Of a stretch of 22,565 bases of DNA, positions 7,002 to 14,571 are shown piece after piece. Numbering within the stretch: the stretch's first letter is position 1; each line of letters opens with the position of its first letter. Position numbers and translations under genes: made by a program. The notes beneath the pieces are model-generated. The model saw only the letters and a list, made by a program, of their open reading frames with translations. It did no database searches and was not told where the DNA came from. Origin of the DNA: Zetaproteobacteria bacterium (GTDB lineage Bacteria > Pseudomonadota > Zetaproteobacteria > Mariprofundales > Mariprofundaceae); the NCBI GenBank assembly GCA_021545665.1, contig JAJRTX010000179.1, positions 1 through 22,565 on the forward strand. The letters are read 5' to 3'.

Positions 7002-8497
7002 GTGTAGCCAACAATAGCGATACAATATTTAAATATTCAGCCACATCCGGTATCCAGCATGAAGAACCATTACTGTTTGAGCATGCCCATGAAGCAGCTG
7101 AGTCTATTCATCTTCCGGGTCTGGACGGTGATATTTCTGATTCCCTGAGTGCTTTTATGCGGCAGCATCCAGCTAATATTCCGGGTCTGTCCGAACCGGA
7201 AGCTGTGCGTCATTTTGTGCGCCTCTCGCAGTGGAACCATGGTATTGAAACCGGATTCTATCCGCTGGGTTCATGTACAATGAAATATAATCCACGTGTT
7301 AATGAGTTGGTTGTACGTCTGCCGGGGCTGGCGCATATCCACCCGGACCAGCCTGAGGAAACCACACAAGGTGTATTGGAGCTGTTATATGAACTGCAAC
7401 AATGGTTGGGTGAAATTTCCGGTCTTCCTTATGTGACCCTGCAACCGGCAGCAGGTGCCCATGGTGAACTGACAGGTCTGATGATGATCCGGGCATATCT
7501 GGATGGGCGCGGTGAAACAAAGCGCCGCAAAGTATTGGTTCCCGATTCGGCGCATGGCACCAATCCGGCCTCGGCTGCCTTATGTGGCATGCATACAGTG
7601 GAATTGAAATCAGGAGCAGATGGCCTCATTGATCTGGATGAATTAAAAGCACATCTGGATGATGAAACCGCCGCCCTGATGATGACCAATCCAAATACCG
7701 CCGGAGCGTTTGAGTCCGATATCAAAGAGATTTGTAATCTGGTACATGATGCTGGTGGCCTTGTTTATGGTGACGGAGCCAATCTGAATGCACTGGTTGG
7801 CATTGCCAGACCCGGCGATATGGGTATTGACTGCATGCATATCAATGTGCATAAGACGTTTGCCACACCGCATGGTGGAGGTGGCCCCGGCGCAGGACCT
7901 GTTGCCGTCAATGAAGCACTGGCTCCTTTCCTGCCAGTTCCGCGCCTTGAGAAGGCCGGGGATGTATACAGTCTGGTCAATGAGTTTTCATCATCTATTG
8001 GCTCTGTGCTGGGTAGCATCGGGCAAACCGGCGTATTGCTGCGCGCCAATGCCTATATCAGTGCATTCGGCCACAACCATCTGCACAAGATTGCTGAAGA
8101 TGCCGTACTCAATGCCAACTATGTATTAAATCGACTGAAGGATGCTTATCAGGTTCCGTTTTCAGGTCTGTGTAAACATGAATGCCTGCTCACCGATGAG
8201 GTGCAGAACAAGCATGGTGTTAAAACACTTGATATTGCCAAGTGCTTGATTGATCTCGGCTTCCATCCGATGACTATCTATTTCCCGCTGATTGTACATG
8301 GTGCCATGCTGATCGAACCGACTGAAACCGAATCCAGAGAAACACTGGATGCTTTCTGTGATGCCATGCTGGAAATTGCCGCCCTGTGTGAAAGCGGAGA
8401 CACTGATATATTGCATGAAGCACCGGTCAAACCATTCCGCCGCAGACTGGATGAGACTCAGGCAGCAAGAAAACCTGTTCTGGTCTGGCGGGAATAG
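6998..8497 (+). CDS. gcvPB: Glycine dehydrogenase (decarboxylating) subunit 2
   Basis: A 499-residue C-terminal half of the P protein, carrying the PLP Schiff-base lysine K286 in HINVHKTFATPHGGGGPG. Other signatures are GFYPLGSCTMKYNPR, LQPAAGAHGELTGLM, DSAHGTNPASAA and GDGANLNALVG. It overlaps gcvPA by four bases. The split PA/PB form is known in Firmicutes, archaea, Thermotoga and some proteobacteria, in place of the fused roughly 950-residue GcvP of E. coli. It is the last gene of the operon and converges with the lipoprotein gene 13 bp downstream. I saw no convincing terminator between them. Confidence 0.96.
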   Translation: MSVANNSDTIFKYSATSGIQHEEPLLFEHAHEAAESIHLPGLDGDISDSLSAFMRQHPANIPGLSEPEAVRHFVRLSQWNHGIETGFYPLGSCTMKYNPRVNELVVRLPGLAHIHPDQPEETTQGVLELLYELQQWLGEISGLPYVTLQPAAGAHGELTGLMMIRAYLDGRGETKRRKVLVPDSAHGTNPASAALCGMHTVELKSGADGLIDLDELKAHLDDETAALMMTNPNTAGAFESDIKEICNLVHDAGGLVYGDGANLNALVGIARPGDMGIDCMHINVHKTFATPHGGGGPGAGPVAVNEALAPFLPVPRLEKAGDVYSLVNEFSSSIGSVLGSIGQTGVLLRANAYISAFGHNHLHKIAEDAVLNANYVLNRLKDAYQVPFSGLCKHECLLTDEVQNKHGVKTLDIAKCLIDLGFHPMTIYFPLIVHGAMLIEPTETESRETLDAFCDAMLEIAALCESGDTDILHEAPVKPFRRRLDETQAARKPVLVWRE

Positions 8498-8510
8498 CCG
8501 TCATGTCGTT

Positions 8511-8954
8511 TTACTCCGGGACTATGGTAAAACAGCGCTTTTCAACCATGAAGTAACCATGTTTAGAAGGCTTTTCCCGGTAGTTCACCCTGATCTGATC
8601 GATTGAACTGAATGTCTGACTGGTGCCGAAGATTACGCGTTCCTGATGTGTTATTTCAGAGTCTCTGGGGTATTCCACCGTCATCTGTGTATCCGAATAC
8701 CATCGGATCACTGCATCATAACCATGCCTGAATGAGAAACTGTTCATACTTTCATTAAATGCACTTGAAGTCGGACGCACATTGATTTTCATTTCCTGAT
8801 CCCCCGGTCGTTCGCCCGTGGAAATACGATATAATGTGGCAATGGTTTCTCCGGAAGGTGAAGCACACTCAAACATCACATCAGTTGTTTCGCCAACTCC
8901 ACATCCGTAGACAAAAAGCATGCTCAAACCTGCCAGTAGCATTTTTATTGTCAT
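8511..8954 (-). CDS. Putative lipoprotein, unknown function
   Basis: A 147-residue protein I do not recognise. The N-terminus is short, basic and then hydrophobic (MTIKMLLAGLSMLFVYGC). This fits a lipoprotein signal with modified cysteine at C18, although Y at -2 is unusual for a lipobox. The rest is hydrophilic and predicted beta-rich, with two further cysteines (C30 and one near the C-terminus in EKRCFTIVPE). Its ATG overlaps the stop of the upstream FAD-dependent gene by four bases, so the two are co-translated. The frame ends 13 bp from the end of gcvPB. Confidence 0.6.
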   Translation of the reverse strand: MTIKMLLAGLSMLFVYGCGVGETTDVMFECASPSGETIATLYRISTGERPGDQEMKINVRPTSSAFNESMNSFSFRHGYDAVIRWYSDTQMTVEYPRDSEITHQERVIFGTSQTFSSIDQIRVNYREKPSKHGYFMVEKRCFTIVPE

Positions 8955-10141
8955 ACCGATGTCAGTCGCAAAAACTCATTTTCGACTCGGGCCAGACAAT
9001 CCTCAACTGCAATTCCTTCAAAATAGTTTCCGATCAGGGCCAGCGGCTTGTTTGCAAGCAATTTATCGATGTTGTTAATTAGTGGCTGGTGACCCATATC
9101 CGGGGCTGGCAGACGGTTGGTCTTATGAAACACATATTGCAGTTGTGAGGGCTCGATTTCCAGCAGGGTGCATATCCTCTGTTTTTTTTCTTCATCACTG
9201 AGCAAGCCCGGCTTAAAATGAAAAGCCAGACCGCGATAATCTGGATGGTCAATGACATCACGTGATACCGCAGAATAGAAATCACCGTCAGCAGCAATAA
9301 TACCCGCCACTTTTTCCAGCGACAGGTCATCATTATTTACCACAATGCCCATCGTTTCAATTTCAACCTCGTCGATTTGCCTGAGCTGTTCACTGATAGC
9401 CGGAAAACTGTCGGCCAGTAAAGCCGAAACCGCCCGTGCCGGGGTCGCGCAGGCCAACATTCGGCTCTGATAACTGCCCTCAATCGTGTTGACACTAAAC
9501 CCATGTTCATCCTGGTTTATGGTCGTAATCTGCTGCCCTTTTTTGCATTCAACCCGGCTTTCAAGTTCAGTGATGATCTGCTGCAAGCCAGCGGGCAGGC
9601 TGAAGCTGCGTTTCACTTCCTTATTACGTGGGCGTTTACGAAACAGCATTTCGGAAGGTACATTGCCTGCCTGCTGGCACAGTACGGCATTAAATGCATA
9701 CTGAAAAACTTCTGTATAATTTCTTGGCCCAACAAGGTTCTGATAATACTCAGCCACTGATTTCCCTTCTTTTTTCAACGAAAACAACCGCCAGGCATGG
9801 GTGGCCAGCTCCAAAAAATGTAACTGTGATGGGATGGAATGTAGCTCTCCGTCCACCAGTAGTCGGTAAGGTATTTTTTTACGCCCCTGTAATGATTGCA
9901 TCAGCCCCAGATCCTGCAATACATCCAGTAAACGGCCATAGGAATTAAAACAGGTGTGCGTACCCATTTCCAACCAGAACGGGTTATCGGCATCGTCAAC
10001 AGTTGCAGAATAGAAGCAACCGCCACTGTGCTCCTTTTTCTCCAGCACCAGCACCTTCAAACCGGTCTTGCGACCATAATGCGCCATCACCAGCCCACTG
10101 ATCCCCGCGCCAATCACAATCATATCGTATCGTTCATTCAT
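8951..10141 (-). CDS. FAD-dependent protoporphyrinogen oxidase-like / amine oxidase family protein
   Basis: A 396-residue flavoprotein with an N-terminal Rossmann motif, IVIGAGISGL, then E34 in VLVLEKKEHSGG for the FAD ribose. The C-terminal part ends with PLALIGNYFEGIAVEDCLA, the FAD-binding motif typical of HemY/PpoX and amine-oxidase flavoproteins. I chose the ATG at 10141 because GGAG lies seven bases upstream and the Rossmann strand follows directly. An in-frame start at 10189 would add 16 unconserved residues. It could be an oxygen-dependent protoporphyrinogen or coproporphyrinogen oxidase. However, no haem genes are nearby and it is shorter than classical HemY, so the substrate is open. 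It overlaps the lipoprotein gene downstream. Confidence 0.75.
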   Translation of the reverse strand: MNERYDMIVIGAGISGLVMAHYGRKTGLKVLVLEKKEHSGGCFYSATVDDADNPFWLEMGTHTCFNSYGRLLDVLQDLGLMQSLQGRKKIPYRLLVDGELHSIPSQLHFLELATHAWRLFSLKKEGKSVAEYYQNLVGPRNYTEVFQYAFNAVLCQQAGNVPSEMLFRKRPRNKEVKRSFSLPAGLQQIITELESRVECKKGQQITTINQDEHGFSVNTIEGSYQSRMLACATPARAVSALLADSFPAISEQLRQIDEVEIETMGIVVNNDDLSLEKVAGIIAADGDFYSAVSRDVIDHPDYRGLAFHFKPGLLSDEEKKQRICTLLEIEPSQLQYVFHKTNRLPAPDMGHQPLINNIDKLLANKPLALIGNYFEGIAVEDCLARVENEFLRLTSV

Positions 10142-10200
10142 GTTTGAACTCCATCCAGCTACTCTATGCAAACTATGGCCTGACTCCAATCGATATGGCT

Positions 10201-10286
10201 CTGATCAGGGCAGGCGGACAGAGATATCATTGATGCATGTCGGCAAGCAAAGAGTCGGGCAGATCGAAGTTTTCCGTGTGATGCAG
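10201..10286 (+). pseudogene. Degraded 5' end of the aminotransferase gene
   Basis: This stretch aligns with 13060-13143, the leader and first codons of the intact aminotransferase gene. I count 64 identical of 84 aligned bases, with a 2-base gap and an exact 15-base run at the 3' end. In frame from ATG 10233 it reads MHVGKQRVGQIEVFRVMQ, against MLQAMRRIDQIEPFRVMQ in the intact gene (10 of 18 identical). After that the similarity stops and a stop codon follows at 10365-10367. It is either a remnant of a second copy or one side of a long direct repeat flanking the kinase. Confidence 0.65.
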
Positions 10287-10397
10287 GCACATTATTTGTG
10301 CAGGAAATTAATCATTGGCTTATATCTTGCGACATATCTTATACAGGTACTGCTGAACATTGAATAATAGTGTGAGATGGGAATCTTCAGTGTTGAT

Positions 10398-10414
10398 GCA
10401 AATGATTAATTTGC
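10398..10414. repeat. Small inverted repeat GCAAAT-N5-ATTTGC
   Basis: A perfect 6-bp inverted repeat with a 5-bp spacer, about 90 bp before the kinase frame. It has the size of a dimeric regulator site but matches no operator that I recognise. It could be chance in AT-rich sequence. Confidence 0.3.
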
Positions 10415-10473
10415 TTCTAATTCTGAGTTGGGCTCCTTGTTCAGGCTATTCAAACTGACATGATCTGAGTCAT

Positions 10474-10481
10474 GGAGGAGG
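10474..10481 (+). promoter_or_regulatory. Orphan ribosome binding site (GGAGGAGG)
   Basis: A very strong Shine-Dalgarno stretch with no standard start codon at the right distance. Seven bases after it, in the kinase frame, is ATC (10489). The first usable start, GTG at 10504, is 22 bases away. A lost ATG at 10489 would explain this. Confidence 0.5.
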
Positions 10482-10503
10482 TCATCCTATCTATTCAGCC
10501 TCA

Positions 10504-10992
10504 GTGAAGATCAAACAGACATATTTACTGATTGCCATCATGGCATTCATCGCTATTGGCATTGCTGGAACCTCAATATTTATCTTGTATAAAGCTGCAT
10601 TTGCTGAGGAACGAGCGCGACTGGTTGAAACTGCGCAAAGCCAGGCTCGTTTGATAGAGGCGATAGCTCGATTCGATAAGAAATTCTCTTCATTCTCCCC
10701 TCTTGGGGGCTCCTTCGAAGCAACTATATACCAGATCAGGGAAGCACATGAGAATTTTAAAGGGTTCGGCCAAACGGGTGAATTTGTGCTGGCAAAGCGG
10801 GAAGGGGATGACATTGTCTTCCTGTTGAGTCATCGCCACCATGATCTGAATCAACCGCATTCGGTCTCCTTTAATGAAGAAAATGCTGAACCGATGCGCC
10901 GTGCCTTGCAGGGGAAATCTGGAATAATAATCGGCCTGGATTATCGGGGAGAGAAAGTGCTTGCCGCTTATGAACCTGTAGAAGTGTTGTAA
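10504..10992 (+). CDS. Sensor histidine kinase, N-terminal sensor part (gene interrupted)
   Basis: A 162-residue fragment with a short basic start, one transmembrane helix (about residues 6-30) and an extracytoplasmic domain. That domain contains GQTGEFVLAKREGDD and YRGEKVLAAYEPV, the style of Cache-type sensor domains. It ends at a TAA (10990-10992) exactly where such proteins continue toward the second membrane helix. The downstream kinase ORF is in the same frame, and the intervening codons read LGIVAKID, a normal end for this sensor domain. The fragment is therefore the front of one hybrid kinase split by a nonsense codon. The GTG start is uncertain, since the strong ribosome site at 10474-10481 is badly spaced for it. 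The ligand is unknown. Confidence 0.65.
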   Translation: MKIKQTYLLIAIMAFIAIGIAGTSIFILYKAAFAEERARLVETAQSQARLIEAIARFDKKFSSFSPLGGSFEATIYQIREAHENFKGFGQTGEFVLAKREGDDIVFLLSHRHHDLNQPHSVSFNEENAEPMRRALQGKSGIIIGLDYRGEKVLAAYEPVEVL

Positions 10993-11016
10993 CTGGGCAT
11001 AGTCGCTAAAATTGAT

Positions 11017-13023
11017 ATGGTAGAAGTACGTGCACCATTTTTTCGGGCAGGTCTGATTGTTGGCGGACTGGCGGCATGTCTTATTTTACTTGCATCATGG
11101 CTGTTTTTCTCTATTACAAGGCCAATGATCAGGCAGGTCGAAGAGAGTGAGGAGCGATTCCGGCGAGCAATCGTTGATGCCCCTATCCCGATCATGATCC
11201 ATTCAGACGATGGGGTAGTATTACAGATCAACAAGGCCTGGGCGAAGCTGACAGGTTATACCCATAGTGATATTCCAACAATTAATGAATGGACAGCTAA
11301 GGCATATGGACAACCGATGGATGACATCCGGCCTGCTATCGACGACCTGTATGAAAAAGACATGGTGACCCAGGAAGGAGAGTCTACAGTCATCACAAAA
11401 ACGGGCGAGTCCAGAATATGGGCTTTTTCATCTGGACCTTTGGGGAGACTTTCTGATGGAAGGCGTGCAGTGATCAGTCTGGCCATGGATGTGACGGAGC
11501 GTAAGGGGGCAGAAGAGAAAATCAGAACGCTTTCCTTGTCTGTTGAACAGGCCAGTGAACTTATCATGATTACAAATCTGAACGGAACCATGGAATATGT
11601 TAACCCGGCATTCTCCAGAATCACCGGCTATTCTGAAGAAGAAGCAATTGGCCAAAATCCTCGGATACTCAATAGCGGGGAGCAGGATAGAGATTTTTAT
11701 CTGGAAATGTGGGATGTTATTAGGAGTGGTCAGCCATGGCAGGGAAGAGTTGTTAACAGGAAGAAAGATGGCAGTTTGTATCCGGCCATGCTGACAATTT
11801 CGCCCATATTTAATGAGGCTGGTGAAGGCACTAATTATGTAGGAAGTCAACAAGACCTGAGCGTTTATGAGGAACTTGAACGAAAAATTCACCAGGCACA
11901 GAAAATGGAAGCTGTCGGCACGCTTGTAGGCGGTATCGCCCATGAGTTCAATAATACCCTGGCAGGAATCACTGGTAACTTGTATCTGGCTAAGCAAAAA
12001 GCCTCACAAATTCCTGATGTTGTTGAGAAGCTGGACGTTATAGAGAAGCTCTCGTTCAGAAGTGCTGAATTGATTCAAGCTCTTCTTTCTTTTGCTCGCA
12101 AGGGGATAGTCCAGAAAATACCCGTTTCTTTAAATTCTTTTCTAAAAGAAAATATCAATCTGTACCGGGCCTCACTACCGGAGAACATTAATCTGAACAC
12201 TGATATTGAAACAAAGTCAGCAATAATTAATGGGGATGTGAGCCTTCTCCAGCAGGTTTTTCTGAACGTAATCAACAATTCACATGATGCGTTATATGAG
12301 GTCGAGAACCCTTCGGTCGTTATTAAATTAAGGGAGTTTGCCGCCTATAGTGAATTCCTTGATGCCCACCCTGAATGTAAGTTAGGAAACTACGCATGTA
12401 TATCCATACGTGACAATGGCACTGGCATTAAATCAGATGATCTCCCACATATTTTCGAGCCTTTTTATACAACCAAAGGGGTTGGTAAAGGCACAGGGCT
12501 TGGCCTGGCTATGGCGTATGGCGCTATGCAGACGCATGGAGGAGCTATAGAAATTGAATCTGCGGAGGAAGTCGGAACCCTTGTTCGAATTTACCTGCCG
12601 CTTCTTGAGCTTGATACTGAAGAACATCCTTTAGAGGAGAAATATACTATTGCTCATGGACAGGGTGAAACAGTTCTACTCGTTGATGACAACAGTAATG
12701 TTCTTGCCACTGGCAAGGATGTTCTGGAGAATCTTAACTATAAAGTTTTGACGGCATTAAATGGTCTGGAAGCAATAGATATATTTAAGGCAAACAAAGG
12801 CATTGTTGATCTTGTTCTTATCGATGTGATTATGCCAGTTATGGGCGGCATTGATGCTGTAAGGTACTTACATGAAATAGACCCTGAATTAAAAGTGATT
12901 TTCGCTACTGGCTATAATCGAGATAATATGAGGAAATCTGACAAGATGGATTCAGAAGCTGTGATTTCAAAACCATTTAAAATTCATGATTTGAGTAATA
13001 TTCTTAGAAGTAAACTAGATTAG
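11017..13023 (+). CDS. Hybrid histidine kinase, C-terminal part (PAS-PAS-HisKA-HATPase-REC; gene interrupted)
   Basis: A 668-codon frame continuing the sensor fragment after the TAA. It holds a transmembrane helix (about 10-32), a PAS domain (about 45-160) and a second PAS domain (about 170-285) with GYSEEEAIGQNPRIL. A kinase core follows, with phospho-accepting H309 in GGIAHEFNN, N box NVINNSHDAL, G1 box DNGTGI and G2 box GKGTGLGLAM. Last is a receiver domain with D603 in LVLIDVIMP and K652 in SKPF. All catalytic residues are intact. The ATG at 11017 has no ribosome site, so independent translation is doubtful. Base composition is AT-richer than the neighbours (hand count 21 G+C of 60 at 12721-12780, against 27 of 60 at 14161-14220). 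Undamaged, the whole protein would be about 840 residues. No partner regulator is adjacent. Confidence 0.75.
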   Translation: MVEVRAPFFRAGLIVGGLAACLILLASWLFFSITRPMIRQVEESEERFRRAIVDAPIPIMIHSDDGVVLQINKAWAKLTGYTHSDIPTINEWTAKAYGQPMDDIRPAIDDLYEKDMVTQEGESTVITKTGESRIWAFSSGPLGRLSDGRRAVISLAMDVTERKGAEEKIRTLSLSVEQASELIMITNLNGTMEYVNPAFSRITGYSEEEAIGQNPRILNSGEQDRDFYLEMWDVIRSGQPWQGRVVNRKKDGSLYPAMLTISPIFNEAGEGTNYVGSQQDLSVYEELERKIHQAQKMEAVGTLVGGIAHEFNNTLAGITGNLYLAKQKASQIPDVVEKLDVIEKLSFRSAELIQALLSFARKGIVQKIPVSLNSFLKENINLYRASLPENINLNTDIETKSAIINGDVSLLQQVFLNVINNSHDALYEVENPSVVIKLREFAAYSEFLDAHPECKLGNYACISIRDNGTGIKSDDLPHIFEPFYTTKGVGKGTGLGLAMAYGAMQTHGGAIEIESAEEVGTLVRIYLPLLELDTEEHPLEEKYTIAHGQGETVLLVDDNSNVLATGKDVLENLNYKVLTALNGLEAIDIFKANKGIVDLVLIDVIMPVMGGIDAVRYLHEIDPELKVIFATGYNRDNMRKSDKMDSEAVISKPFKIHDLSNILRSKLD

Positions 13024-13080
13024 CGATAAATATTTATATCTGCTTAAGACCTAGCAGTTCTGATCAGGACAAGCAGACAG

Positions 13081-14406
13081 ATGTCATTTATGCTTCAGGC
13101 CATGCGAAGAATTGATCAGATTGAACCATTCCGTGTGATGCAGCTGCTTGAGCGAGCCAAGGAGCTGGAGGCAGAAGGCAGGAAAATTATTCATATGGAA
13201 ATTGGCGAGCCGGATTTCCCCACACCTGCTTTGGTGATTGAGGCGGCGCAGCAATATTTATCTACAGGGGATAATTTTTATACGCCTTCAACTGGTGCGC
13301 CCGAGCTGCAACAGGCGCTGGCTGAATGGTACAGAACTGAATACGGTGTAGATGTATCGCCTGAGCGCATATTGATTACACCGGGCACATCCGGGGCGTT
13401 TAGCATGATTTATGCTGTGCTGCTGGAAGCCGGAGAGTCTGTATTGCTATCTGATCCCGGTTATCCCTGCCAGCGCAATTTTATTCGTCTGGCCGGGGGT
13501 ATGCCGATTAATATCCCTGTCGGGCCGGATAGCCGCTATCATCTGTCTGCGGAACTTATCCATACATGCTGGCGGAATGAAACGCGTGCTGCCGTGCTGA
13601 TTAACCCTTCCAACCCGACCGGAACCATGATTGATGGCCTCGCAATCAAGGCTATTGCCGAAGCCTGTAAAGATCATGATGGTTATTTGATTTCCGATGA
13701 AATTTATCACGGCCTGACCTACCCCATATTATTCACAAATTCTGCTGTGCCCTCGCTTGTTTCTTTATCTGCAACGAACTTTTCTTCGGATGACCATAAG
13801 CAACAGCTACGCTCGTCTTCGAAAAAACACGTTACGAATAAAGGCACGGCGCGATCATCACAGCAATTCATGAATGATCCGAAGTTCGGCGCCAAAGCCC
13901 CGTGTGCGCTGGAATTCGATCCTGATGCCATCATCGTGAATGGTTTTTCCAAACGCTGGGCCATGACCGGCTGGCGCATTGGCTGGGTGATTGTGCCGGA
14001 TGATCTGATTGATGCTTGTCGCCGGGTGATGCAGAATATTTTTATTGCAGCACCTACACTATCCCAATATGCAGCCATCACTGCGCTTTCAGCTGATGAT
14101 GACACTGAAACCATGCGGTTGGCCTACGATCAGCGCCGCTCTTATCTGCTTCAGGCTTTGCCGGAACTTGGTTTTGATATTGTTATTGAGCCGCAGGGGG
14201 CTTTCTACATCTATGCCAATGTGGAAAGGCTCACCTCTGATTCACGCGCATTTTGCTGGAACATGCTTGAAAAAGCCGGGGTTGCAATCACTCCAGGCGA
14301 AGATTTTGGTGTATATCAGGCAAGCCAGCATGTGCGCTTTTCTTATGCCACCGGGCTGGATGATATTCACGAAGGCGTATCTCGCATGAAAGCACTGCTA
14401 CAATAG
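13081..14406 (+). CDS. Class I/II PLP-dependent aminotransferase with in-frame insertion
   Basis: A 441-residue fold-type I aminotransferase in the aspartate/aromatic aminotransferase-like group. Active-site features are GEPDFPTP, TPGTSGAFSMIYA, NPSNPTG, D206 and Y209 in SDEIYHGLTY, PLP lysine K291 in NGFSKRWAMTGWRIGW, and an arginine in HVRFSYA that should bind substrate carboxylate. Y209 to K291 is 82 residues, while the family usually has about 33 (Y225-K258 in pig aspartate aminotransferase). Residues 215-265 are encoded by a palindromic DNA insertion and look unrelated to the family. Without them, length would be about 390, which is normal. The start may be ATG 13081 or 13090. The substrate is not predictable from sequence alone. 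It may still be functional if the extra loop is surface-exposed. Confidence 0.88.
   Translation: MSFMLQAMRRIDQIEPFRVMQLLERAKELEAEGRKIIHMEIGEPDFPTPALVIEAAQQYLSTGDNFYTPSTGAPELQQALAEWYRTEYGVDVSPERILITPGTSGAFSMIYAVLLEAGESVLLSDPGYPCQRNFIRLAGGMPINIPVGPDSRYHLSAELIHTCWRNETRAAVLINPSNPTGTMIDGLAIKAIAEACKDHDGYLISDEIYHGLTYPILFTNSAVPSLVSLSATNFSSDDHKQQLRSSSKKHVTNKGTARSSQQFMNDPKFGAKAPCALEFDPDAIIVNGFSKRWAMTGWRIGWVIVPDDLIDACRRVMQNIFIAAPTLSQYAAITALSADDDTETMRLAYDQRRSYLLQALPELGFDIVIEPQGAFYIYANVERLTSDSRAFCWNMLEKAGVAITPGEDFGVYQASQHVRFSYATGLDDIHEGVSRMKALLQ
13728..13878. mobile_element. Palindromic element inserted in frame in the aminotransferase gene
   Basis: An imperfect palindrome of about 151 bp, symmetric about position 13803. 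The outer arms are 13728-13749 (contains ATTCACAAATTCTGCTGTG) and 13859-13878, whose reverse complement contains ATTCATGAATTGCTGTG. The middle arms are 13763-13776 (CTTTATCTGCAACG) and 13830-13843, 11 of 14 complementary. The inner arms are 13789-13793 and 13813-13817. All arms share one centre, so this is one unit. It encodes about 50 low-complexity, Ser/Lys-rich residues. I saw no target duplication and no other copy in the window. It resembles the protein-coding palindromic elements of Rickettsia in design, not by sequence. Confidence 0.6.
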
Positions 14407-14571
14407 TGTCTCGGATGCACTTGTGCCACAGGTCTCCAACTTTCATTGAAAGCGACCATAATAGTGAACTTCTACTGAATTCCGAGTCCGAATCCGTTCT
14501 TACTTGGTGGCTGTGCCCCTGCATGCTAGTGTCCCGCCCGTAAATTAGCACCCTGACGGGAGTCTTCATTC

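Larger units (their letters stand above)
10142..10503. other. Intergenic region between divergent flavoprotein and kinase genes
   Basis: This 362-bp stretch has no intact gene. It holds the presumed promoter of the minus-strand flavoprotein gene, a degraded copy of the aminotransferase start (10201-10286), a small perfect inverted repeat (10398-10414), and a GGAGGAGG stretch at 10474-10481 in front of the kinase gene. Confidence 0.6.

Noticed and set aside
8508..8533. Hairpin GTTTTAC-N12-GTAAAAC between gcvPB and the lipoprotein gene as a terminator
   Set aside because: The stem is short and A/T-only, the loop is long, and no T-run follows on either strand.
14407..14571. Promoter for secA (TTGGTG with TAGTGT 17 bases later)
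   Set aside because: Only 3 of 6 matches at the -10 position; not better than chance.
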